A stretch of DNA of 64,000 nucleotides, from assembly GCF_004216755.1 (NCBI RefSeq), contig NZ_SGWZ01000002.1:434001-498000 (forward strand), written 5' to 3'. The notes beneath the pieces are model-generated. The model was not told where the DNA came from and did not search any database. It saw only the letters and a list, made by a program, of their open reading frames with translations. Positions 24,317-32,900 of this stretch are shown here, in pieces; position 1 is the stretch's first letter, and every line of letters begins with the position of its first letter. A program made the position numbers and the translations under genes. Origin of the DNA: Kerstersia gyiorum. GTDB taxonomy: Bacteria; Pseudomonadota; Gammaproteobacteria; Burkholderiales; Burkholderiaceae_B.

Positions 24317-26203
24317 TCAGTCGAACCAGCGCTTCCAGAAGCCTTTGCGCGCCGGGCTGGCGGGAATTTGCTGTTCGGGCGTCGCCTGGGGCGGGGCGCC
24401 AGCTGGCGCCAGGGGGGCCGGTTCAGGAGAGACGGGTGGCGCGAGGGCCGGGGCAGCGGGCGTCCCGGCTGTGCTGGAGGGCAGGGTCTCCTGCGTATCG
24501 GCCAGCGTTTCCAGGCGGGCAGCGTGAATGCGTTCACCCTGTTGACGCCACTGCTCGAAGCGGGCCAGCCGCTGGCGCAGTTCGTCGAGTTCGCAGGAGA
24601 TTTCCTGTAACTGGGCCTGCAAGGGCGCCAGGCTGGGGAAGAAGCTCGCCTCGAAGCTTTCGCTTTCGATGCTGGCGACGAGGTTGCGGCTTTCTTCAGC
24701 CATCTGTTCGCATAGCTTGTCGACGGCAGCGCGGAACATGCGTTTGCGCTGTTCCTGTTGCCAGGTGTCCCAGACTTCCAGCGCCAGACCCAGGATGGAG
24801 AGCATGCCATTGATGCCCTTGGCGAGATTGACCGCACCGAAGGACTTGAATACCAGGTACTTGCCGATATCCATGCCCATGGTTTTGGCGATGCTGCTCA
24901 GGCCGTCACGCGCGGCCAGGATGTTTTGCGTGCTGATCAGGTTGCTGCCCGTCAGGTAGTGCAGCCCGTGTTTGCCCAGTGTCGCTGCCGTACTGTTGAA
25001 GTGTGAGATCCCGGATTCCAGCGTGATCTGTATGCGGTTCAGGTCTTCGGTAATACTGCTGACTTCTTCGACAAAGTATTCCTTGAGGCGCTGGCGCACC
25101 AGGCTGGCTTCCGAGCCGATCTCACGGTGATAGAAATCGGTGAAGGTATCGGGGGTCGTGCCCTGGGCCTGAAGAATCAGTTCTTCGAAATAACGCACAA
25201 TCTTGCCGCTCAGGCGAACGCGGGCCTGGGCGATTTTCTGCTGTACCAGATGGATTTCACCTTGCTGGCCCTGGCGTATGGCGTCCAGTTGCCTGCTTTC
25301 TTGCAGCAGATCGGCCGCGCTGCGGCGCGCTAGCGGCAACTGTCGTTCAAGCAGATCGGAGACGATGCTGTGCCGCATGGCCTGGGCCAGCGCCAGCGGG
25401 CCGCCACTCTGGCTGATGCGCTGTTGTGTGGCGGTCTGCAGTGCGCCGATGTGGGATAGCTGCCGAAATTGTTCCAGGTGCTGCAACCAGTGCGCCGTGC
25501 CCAGGCCGAAAGGATTGGCAGCAACCGCGACGATGCTGAGGGCTGCGCGTTCCTGGGCGGAAAGCGCCAGGATGGCATCCAGGCGCTCCGTGACGCTGTG
25601 TTGCTTGATGGCGAGTTTCTCCTGGTATTCCTCTTCGTCCTCGAGGTCGGCCACCTCGTCGAAGCGGCCCAGCACGAACAAGGTGCGAGGCAGGAGGCCC
25701 AGGGTACGGAACAGCCATTGAAGCTCTTCCTCATGGCTGGCCTTTACCGGATTGGTGGCATTCATGACATACAGCACCAGATGCGCTTCGCTGACATATT
25801 GGCGGGTGATGTCGCGGTATTTCTCAATGGCGCGGCTATCCGGGTTGAATTGTTCCTTGAAGCCGAACAGTCCCGGCGTATCAACCAGTTCGAGCATGTC
25901 GCCGATGTCGTAGCGTTGCACCTCGTTGGAGGATTCACGCTGGCTGATATGCATGGTGCTTTCGTCCAGGCGCTCCAGCCAGGCGGCCGCCAGTGCCGTT
26001 TTGCCTTCCGAGAATCCACCCACCAGGGCGATGCGCAATTTTTCCTGGCCGATGTCCTGCCTGGCTTTGTCCAGCTTGCCTGCCAGCGCAGCGGGCAGTT
26101 CCACACCCAGTTCCCGGCCCTGCTGCAGGAAGCTGGCAAGTTCGTTCAGCAAAGCCAGGGCTTGCTGTTTCTGGCGGTTGAAGGTGTCCAGCGTCTGGCT
26201 CAT
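24317..26203 (-). CDS. Bacterial dynamin-like GTPase, distal gene of a tandem pair
   Basis: 628 residues. G1 is GGFSEGKT (62-69), G3 is VDTPG (107-111), G4-like is LGRFDEV, preceded by a predicted switch region (MHISQRESSNEV). The rest is mostly helical, with a hydrophobic patch near SSIAKTMGMDIGKYL...MLSILGLALEV that could touch membrane, a coiled coil near 530-560 and a Pro/Ala-rich tail ending KGFWKRWFD. It resembles the LeoA type of bacterial dynamins, which remodel membranes. The start MSQTLD leaves a 19 bp gap after the partner gene; a longer frame would overlap it. Confidence 0.8.
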   Translation of the reverse strand: MSQTLDTFNRQKQQALALLNELASFLQQGRELGVELPAALAGKLDKARQDIGQEKLRIALVGGFSEGKTALAAAWLERLDESTMHISQRESSNEVQRYDIGDMLELVDTPGLFGFKEQFNPDSRAIEKYRDITRQYVSEAHLVLYVMNATNPVKASHEEELQWLFRTLGLLPRTLFVLGRFDEVADLEDEEEYQEKLAIKQHSVTERLDAILALSAQERAALSIVAVAANPFGLGTAHWLQHLEQFRQLSHIGALQTATQQRISQSGGPLALAQAMRHSIVSDLLERQLPLARRSAADLLQESRQLDAIRQGQQGEIHLVQQKIAQARVRLSGKIVRYFEELILQAQGTTPDTFTDFYHREIGSEASLVRQRLKEYFVEEVSSITEDLNRIQITLESGISHFNSTAATLGKHGLHYLTGSNLISTQNILAARDGLSSIAKTMGMDIGKYLVFKSFGAVNLAKGINGMLSILGLALEVWDTWQQEQRKRMFRAAVDKLCEQMAEESRNLVASIESESFEASFFPSLAPLQAQLQEISCELDELRQRLARFEQWRQQGERIHAARLETLADTQETLPSSTAGTPAAPALAPPVSPEPAPLAPAGAPPQATPEQQIPASPARKGFWKRWFD

Positions 26204-26222
26204 GTTGCTATCCGTGAAAAGG

Positions 26223-28445
26223 TCAGGGCAGGCGTCTGCGCAGGCCGGCAATACCGTCGTGGGCCTGCTGCATGGCGTTGCGTATCAGGCGCACGGATTG
26301 CACAGGCGCGTCCAGGCGGCTGCGCACGGGTTCCGAGGCCTGCCGGATCTCCTGGGCAAGTGTTTCCATCTGCTCATCCAGGCTTTCCGTCAATGTACCG
26401 AACATGCGGCTGATATTGTCATCGGCTGCCTGGCGTTGTTGTGCCTGCCTGTGACTGGTGCTGAGGAAGCCTCGTACTGAGTTGTAGAGACTGAGCGCCA
26501 GTGTTGCCGCGCCAATGGCGGCCAGGATCCAGCCTGCCGGGTTCCAGGCCAGCAGGGCGGCGCCACCCAGGGTGGAAGCGAGGCTGACAGTCGAAATATT
26601 GCGGCGCAAGTGGAATTTGAGATCCACGGGCGGCAAGGCAGGATGAAAGCGCTGGGGCAGGGCCTGGACCAGCATGTGTTCGGTCTGCATGGCCGAGCGT
26701 TGCGCCAGTTGTTCCAATTGCTGCTGGTACGCTGCGAGTATCGGGGTAACCGCGGCCGTCAGCGCCTGGGCGAGCGCTGCACCGCTGTCTTCGGTATGGC
26801 GGCGCAGCTTGCGCTTGAAGGCATCGTTGCCGATGTTCTGGTCGATATCGTCATGGATGCGGCGCCGCAGCTGTATGCGTTCGTTCTCCAACACGTCATG
26901 GCTGGCGGTGCACAGGTGCTTTTCCGTACTGGTGCAGATGGCATCCAGTTCCCGCCTGTCATTGGCGGCCTGTTTGGCCAGGCCGGATGCCGCTTGCGCC
27001 AACTGGTTGCTGATATCCTGCAGCAATTGTTGGCCGCGCAGCAGGGCCGCGTTGATTTTGCCGGTATTGGCCTGGCGGATTTTCTCGCGATAGCCCTGAC
27101 AAAGGTCGATGCTGATGAAGCGGCAGAAAGCATGCATATTGCTTTTTTCCAGCAGCTGTTCCGGCGTCATGGCAGCCCGGAACTTGGCGCGTGCGCGGTA
27201 GGCGGAACTGCCTGGCAGCAGGCAGTCGGCTACAGCATAGAATGCGGGCAGTGCACTGATGCTGATTGTATCGCGGTAGCTGCTGCCCAGTTGCGCGCGC
27301 AACTGCGTTTCGAGTTCCAGCAGGCCCCGTGCTTCATCCGGGTCGGTGAGCGCCGCGCCCTGCAAGGCCAGTGGGTTGGTGATCCGCTTGTTGAAAACGG
27401 ACCAGACTTCGGCCTGGTCGGACAAATGGTCGGCGATTTTTTCCAGCGTGCCAGGGGCGTCGCCATCGCCCTGGTTGGGCGGTGCAGCCTTGGGGGTGAT
27501 ATACAGCACCGCGTGAGCCTGGCGGATGGCATCCTGGATGTTTGCCAGGACCTCGGCTTCCTTGCCTTCTATGCCGGGTACATCTATCAGTGCGAACTTT
27601 TGCCCATTGGCTGCGAATTCGTACCGCCTGGCGGCGCGAGTGAAATCGGCATGGCCCTGGCCGATGATGGCGCCATCCTGCAGTTCGGCCAGCGCGGCGT
27701 GGCGTGACAGCGAATCGCGTTGGTGTGCGACTGCGGCTGCCAGGCGGAGATCCAGCGCAGCGATCTCGGCCGTTTCCCGTTCCTCGGCCTGGGCTTGCGT
27801 GCTCAGTAGCGCTTCCAGGTTCCGCGTAGCCTGGGCCAGGCCAAGCGCTTCGGGCAAGGGACGGAACCATCGCATGATCTTCTGCCACCACCCGAGGGCT
27901 TGCTGCCTGGCCTGCCATTGTTGTTGCAGGCTGGCCAGTTCCTGGTGTGCTACGGTCCGTGCTTCGGCGCGTTGTTGCTGCGCCGCATCCTGGGCGGCGC
28001 GGGCCTGCTGTATATCCCGGGCCAGTTGCTCCGAGGCCTGTTCCTGGCTCTCAAGCGCAGGCTCGTCCAGGCGAGTGTCCTGCGCCAGCGCCTGAAAACG
28101 GGCGCGTTCTTCCTGCTTGCCGGGTTCGCCCAGCAGGATGCGCAGGGTTTCGATAATGGTCGACTTGCCGGCGTTGGTTTCACCGTAGAGCGCGATGGTA
28201 AAGACATCCCATTCGGCTGCGTTTTCCAGGTTCTCCAGTTCGCGGTCCAGCTGTGCCCGATAGGCGTTCAGCTGATCCAGGGCTGCAGCATGGGCAGCGC
28301 GCGCGGTCTGGCTGGCCCCTGCGCCGGCATGGGCTGGCGCAGGGGCGCTGGCGCCGATCTGCGCGATCAGTGCATCAAGTTGCCGCCTGACTTCGGCATG
28401 CAGCGCGGCGGAATGCCGAGGGGCGATGGCGGGTTGGGACGTCAT
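26223..28445 (-). CDS. Bacterial dynamin-like GTPase with coiled-coil insertion, proximal gene of a tandem pair
   Basis: 740 residues. G1 is GETNAGKS (88-95) and G3 is IDVPGIEG (287-294), with about 150 residues of Gln/Glu/Ala-rich predicted coiled coil (roughly 110-255) inserted between them, which is unusual. G4 is probably FNKR. A helical stalk region follows, then a hydrophobic hairpin (about 617-657, STVSLASTLGGAALLAW...ILAAIGAATLAL) that would insert in membrane, then an amphipathic coil. Paired dynamins of this kind are known from the LeoABC set and others. It is first in the operon; the two products may form heteromers. Confidence 0.8.
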   Translation of the reverse strand: MTSQPAIAPRHSAALHAEVRRQLDALIAQIGASAPAPAHAGAGASQTARAAHAAALDQLNAYRAQLDRELENLENAAEWDVFTIALYGETNAGKSTIIETLRILLGEPGKQEERARFQALAQDTRLDEPALESQEQASEQLARDIQQARAAQDAAQQQRAEARTVAHQELASLQQQWQARQQALGWWQKIMRWFRPLPEALGLAQATRNLEALLSTQAQAEERETAEIAALDLRLAAAVAHQRDSLSRHAALAELQDGAIIGQGHADFTRAARRYEFAANGQKFALIDVPGIEGKEAEVLANIQDAIRQAHAVLYITPKAAPPNQGDGDAPGTLEKIADHLSDQAEVWSVFNKRITNPLALQGAALTDPDEARGLLELETQLRAQLGSSYRDTISISALPAFYAVADCLLPGSSAYRARAKFRAAMTPEQLLEKSNMHAFCRFISIDLCQGYREKIRQANTGKINAALLRGQQLLQDISNQLAQAASGLAKQAANDRRELDAICTSTEKHLCTASHDVLENERIQLRRRIHDDIDQNIGNDAFKRKLRRHTEDSGAALAQALTAAVTPILAAYQQQLEQLAQRSAMQTEHMLVQALPQRFHPALPPVDLKFHLRRNISTVSLASTLGGAALLAWNPAGWILAAIGAATLALSLYNSVRGFLSTSHRQAQQRQAADDNISRMFGTLTESLDEQMETLAQEIRQASEPVRSRLDAPVQSVRLIRNAMQQAHDGIAGLRRRLP

Positions 28446-28612
28446 GGCTCACCTGTAAAGGCCGTGCGGTTGATGAATGCACGGCAACGCCTCAGGGTAG
28501 AATTCCCTGGCCTGGCAGGCCCCCCTGGGCAAATGGAATAACGGTGCAAGCGGCGGGCGCAGTGGCACCCTGCAGGCAGATGGTATCAATATGCTTGCGG
28601 GCTGGAACTTAA

Positions 28613-29428
28613 ATGATGGTCATGAAGCAAAAATTCAAGTCCCGGGCCCTGCTCCTGGGCACGATCCTGCTGGCAGGTACGGCCACAGCGCAGGCTGATG
28701 AAGGCCGGCAATTGCGGTTCGATACGGCGGCAAGGCCCTCCTGGGCCTTGCAAATCACGCCCTATCTTTGGGCGGCAAGCCTGGATGGTTCGGTGTCGCC
28801 GTTCCGGCGCAGCCCCACGCTGACCGTCGACAAACCCTTTTCCGAGATTTTTGATGATCTCAATTTCGGTGGCTTCATTGATGTCTGGGGCCGCCGCGGC
28901 GATTACGTCTTTTCCGCCAACCTGGCCTATACCGATATTACCGATAGCCGCACAAGCGGGCCGTTGCCGGTGCTGGATGGTACGCAAGGGGTGGACGGCA
29001 AGGCGGATACCCGGCAATTCACTGCATCCATGAAAGCGGGCTATCGGGTGCATGAGGGCGAGCGGGAAGTGCTGGAACTGGTGGGGGGACTGCGTTATTG
29101 GCATATTTCCAATGACGTAAACGTGCGCTACGGAAATATCAGCCGGTCTTATGGCGAAAGCTTTTCCTGGGTAGACCCTGTTCTGGGCGGGCGCTTCCGC
29201 TATCGCTGGAATGACCGCTGGCAGGTGCAGGTGCAGGCCGATATCGGCGGCCTGGGGGCCGGGGCTCGATTCACCTGGGAGCTGCTGAGCGTTGTCAGCT
29301 ACAACATTTCCGAGCATTTCTCTGCATCGGCGGGCTACAAGGCGCTGGGTGTAGATTACCGCTCGGGCGGGCATGTTTTCGATACCACCATGCGTGGCCC
29401 GGTGCTGGGCCTGACCTACCGGTTCTGA
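28613..29428 (+). CDS. Outer-membrane beta-barrel protein, uncharacterised
   Basis: 271 residues: signal peptide (FKSRALLLGTILLAG, AQA cleavage) then alternating amphipathic strands rich in aromatic residues (LQITPYLWAASLDG, FGGFIDVWGRRGDYVFSANLAYTD, VGGLRYWHISNDVNV, FRYRWNDRWQVQVQADIGG) and a terminal Phe, the C-terminal signature recognised by the Bam machinery. It looks like the small OmpW/YfaZ-type barrels annotated only as outer membrane protein. Three in-frame ATGs occur in the first four codons; the first is reported. It is divergent from the dynamin operon, so a functional link is possible but not shown. Confidence 0.72.
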   Translation: MMVMKQKFKSRALLLGTILLAGTATAQADEGRQLRFDTAARPSWALQITPYLWAASLDGSVSPFRRSPTLTVDKPFSEIFDDLNFGGFIDVWGRRGDYVFSANLAYTDITDSRTSGPLPVLDGTQGVDGKADTRQFTASMKAGYRVHEGEREVLELVGGLRYWHISNDVNVRYGNISRSYGESFSWVDPVLGGRFRYRWNDRWQVQVQADIGGLGAGARFTWELLSVVSYNISEHFSASAGYKALGVDYRSGGHVFDTTMRGPVLGLTYRF

Positions 29429-29981
29429 CGTATCTGTCGCGGCAGGTGCTCTTGGTCTGCTGGACGTCTTGCGCCGTGCGGTAGCGGCGGCGCAACGGCC
29501 AGGCGGGCCTATTTTTCGTTTGTTTGCAATTTAATTATTCTGTCCGCCTGCTCAGGGTTTTCTCGGGTTGCAGCGGGATCATTCCGCTTTTTTTTAATAG
29601 TTTTCGTTGTTTGTTGCCAGAATGACAGGGCTATTACTAATTTAATTAATATCTGTTGAGCCCATTAAAAGATGGAATGAATTGGCTCGGCATTTAACTA
29701 TTCACATTTTTTTGAATATCAAAAAACAGCAATTTTATTGTTGCTAGAATTTTTCCTGGAATGGCTTGCCATAGGTTGAAGAAACCATGATGCCCGTATG
29801 GAAACAGCGTTTACACGTTGTGCCGGGCGAGCGGAAACAACTCGGCAAGCGCAGTGATGACGCGGCCTGCAAAGGCGGCGGTTGCGCATTTTCGCTAGTC
29901 GAACCCCCGGTGATCCGTCAGCCCTTGCTGGCCCGGTGGTTCTGCGCCAGGTAAAAATTTATTCAATTAAAGGTGATGAGT
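29429..29981. other. 553-bp AT-rich control region upstream of the BapA-like gene
   Basis: Base composition falls sharply from about 29510 to 29760, with runs of T and A, as expected of a regulated promoter region for a large adhesin. No sigma-54 site and no convincing sigma-70 pair was found; TAGAAT at 29745-29750 is a possible -10. The 3' part (29787-29954) returns to coding-like composition and holds a 55-codon open frame described separately. Confidence 0.4.
29787..29954 (+). CDS. Possible 55-residue leader ORF before the BapA-like gene
   Basis: An ATG-ATG start and a TAA stop enclose 55 codons with GC-rich codon usage like genuine genes here, basic N-terminal half (KQRLHVV, RKQLGKR) and three Cys. 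The stop is 27 bp before the bap start. The ribosome site (TTGAAGAA) is weak, there is no signal peptide, and no family is recognised. It could be a real small protein, a leader peptide, or chance. Confidence 0.25.
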   Translation: MMPVWKQRLHVVPGERKQLGKRSDDAACKGGGCAFSLVEPPVIRQPLLARWFCAR

Positions 29982-32900
29982 ATGCCGACTGTTGCAGATG
30001 AAATCGGGAATTTCCCTGGCAGCAATATATCCCTGGTAGAGCCCAGCATCGTCAAGTTGCCGATTTCGCCGGAGCTGGTGACGGCATACGAAAAATCTGG
30101 CAATAACCTGATATTGAAACTGGAGAACGGAAAAAATGTTTCTGTTCTCGATTTTTTCAAGGTTGCCGAAGACGGCACGCGTAGCGAACTGGTGCTGGAA
30201 GCCGCGGACGGAACGCAATACTGGGGGCAGTACGAACAGCCCTGGTCTGAGTTTTCGTTCACGCAGATTGATGAAACCGAACGCAATGCGTTGGCCGAAG
30301 CCGAAGCAGAAGCGGCTGCGCGTGGGGATAGCGCCGCGCCGGTGGAATTGACGGGCGGGGCCGCTGAACATGATTTCAACTGGCTGGTTGGTGCATTCGC
30401 CGTTCTGGCCGGAGCCGGGATCGCGATCTTCCGCGACAGCCTGTCTTCCTCCGGCAGTTCCGGTGAGCCCTCAGACAACGAGGCGCCGGGTGCTCCGACC
30501 GACGTTGGCTTTGCCGACGATGGCAAAACTCTGGTTGGCAAGGGCGAGCCGGGTGCGACGGTCAACGTCAAGGATCAGGACGGCAACCCGGTGCTGGATG
30601 CCAACGGCGATCCGATTACCGGTAAGGTGGATGATGACGGTAATTTTTCTGTCGTGATCGAGCCGCCGCCCGCAGCGGGGACGGAATTCGACGTAACGCT
30701 GACCGATGGCGCGGGCAACGAGTCTGACCCGACGAAGGTCGTGGCCCCTGGTGAACCGACCAACCCCGATACGGAAGCGCCTGAAGCCCCGACGGACGTG
30801 GCCTTTGCCGAAGACGGCAAGACGCTGACGGGCAAGGGCGAAGCGGGCGCCACGGTGGTGCTCAAGGACAAGGATGGCAACCCGGTGCTGGGCGCTGATG
30901 GTCAACCGGTGACGGGCCAGGTGGGGGCTGATGGCAGCTTCTCGGTGGTGGTCGAGCCCGCACCAGCGGCCGGCACGGAAATCCAGGTCAGCCTGAAGGA
31001 CGCGGCAGGCAATGAGTCCGACGCCACGACAGTGACGGCCCCTGGTACCCCGACCAACCCCGATACGGAAGCCCCGGCGGCCCCGACGGATGTGGCCTTT
31101 GCCGAAGACGGCAAGACGCTGACGGGCAAGGGCGAAGCGGGTGCCACGGTGGTGCTCAAGGACAAGGACGGCAACCCGGTGCTGGGTGCCGATGGTCAGC
31201 CGGTGACGGGCCAGGTGGGCGCCGATGGCAGCTTTTCGGTGGTGGTCGAGCCCGCCCCGGCAGCTGGCACGGAAATCCAGGTCAGCCTGAAGGACGCAGC
31301 AGGCAATGAGTCCGACGCCACGACGGTGACGGCTCCTGGTACCCCGACCAACCCCGATACGGAAGCCCCGGCGGCCCCGACGGATGTGGCCTTTGCCGAA
31401 GACGGCAAGACGCTGACGGGCAAGGGTGAAGCAGGTGCCACGGTGGTACTCAAGGACAAGGACGGCAACCCGGTGCTGGGCGCTGATGGTCAGCCAGTGA
31501 CGGGCCAGGTGGGCGCCGATGGCAGCTTCTCGGTGGTGGTCGAGCCCGCACCAGCGGCCGGCACGGAAATCCAGGTCAGCCTGAAAGACGCGGCAGGCAA
31601 TGAGTCTGACGCCACGACGGTGACGGCCCCCGGTACCCCGACCAACCCCGACACGGAAGCGCCGGCGGCCCCGACAGACGTGGCCTTTGCCGAAGATGGC
31701 AAGACGCTGACGGGCAAGGGTGAAGCAGGTGCCACGGTGGTGCTCAAGGACAAGGACGGCAATCCGATGCTGGGTGCCGATGGTCAACCGGTGACGGGCC
31801 AGGTGGGTGCCGATGGCAGCTTCTCGGTGGTGGTCGAGCCCGCACCGGCGGCTGGTACGGAAATCCAGGTCAGCCTGAAGGACGCGGCAGGCAATGAGTC
31901 CGACGCCACGACAGTGACGGCCCCCGGTACCCCGACCAACCCGGATACGGAAGCCCCGGCGGCCCCGACAGACGTGGCCTTTGCCGAAGATGGCAAGACG
32001 CTGACGGGCAAGGGTGAAACGGGCGCCACGGTGGTGCTCAAGGACAAGGATGGCAACCCGGTGCTGGGCGCTGATGGCCAACCGGTGACGGGCCAGGTGG
32101 GCGCCGATGGCAGCTTCTCGGTGGTGGTCGAGCCCGCACCAGCGGCTGGTACGGAAATCCAGGTCAGCCTGAAGGACGCGGCAGGCAATGAGTCCGACGC
32201 CACGACAGTGACGGCCCCCGGTACCCCGACCAACCCGGATACGGAAGCCCCGGCGGCCCCGACGGATGTGGCCTTTGCCGAAGACGGCAAGACGCTGACG
32301 GGCAAGGGCGAAGCGGGTGCCACGGTGGTGCTCAAGGACAAGGATGGGAATCTCGTCAAGGATGCCAACGGTCAGGTGGTAACGGCGCAGGTTGGTGCCA
32401 ATGGCGAATTTGCTGTCGTGTTCGAACCTGCGCCTGCCGCTGGCACCGAATTCCATGTCAGCCTGAAGGATGCGGCGGGCAACGAGTCTGATCCGGCCTC
32501 TGTCACAGCGCCGGGCACTCCGACCAATCCGGATACCGAGGCCCCGGACGCGCCTACCGATGTTGCCTTCCTGCCGGATGGCAAGACTTTGACCGGCAAG
32601 GGCGAAGCGGGGGCGACTGTCATCCTGAAGGATAAGGATGGCAATGCCGTGCAGGATGGCAATGGGCACGATCTGACCGGCAAAGTGGATGCCGACGGCA
32701 ATTTCGTCGTGGTGTTCAATGCGCCGCCGGCGGCCGGCACCGAATTCAAGGTGAGCCTGCAGGATGAGGCTGGCAATGAGTCTGACCCGGCTTCTGCGGT
32801 TGCACCGGGTGAGCCGGCGCGCATTCAGGCGAACGATGACGCGCAGGATGCCAGCATGGCGATTGCGGTCGGCCCGAAGAACGTCAGTTCCGACTCGGCC

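Noticed and set aside
29691..29710. Sigma-54 promoter before the adhesin gene
   Set aside because: TTGGCTCG occurs, but there is no TTGC at the required distance.
30471..32816. CRISPR-like direct repeats
   Set aside because: The units are 294 bp, contiguous and in frame within a protein gene, with no spacers.
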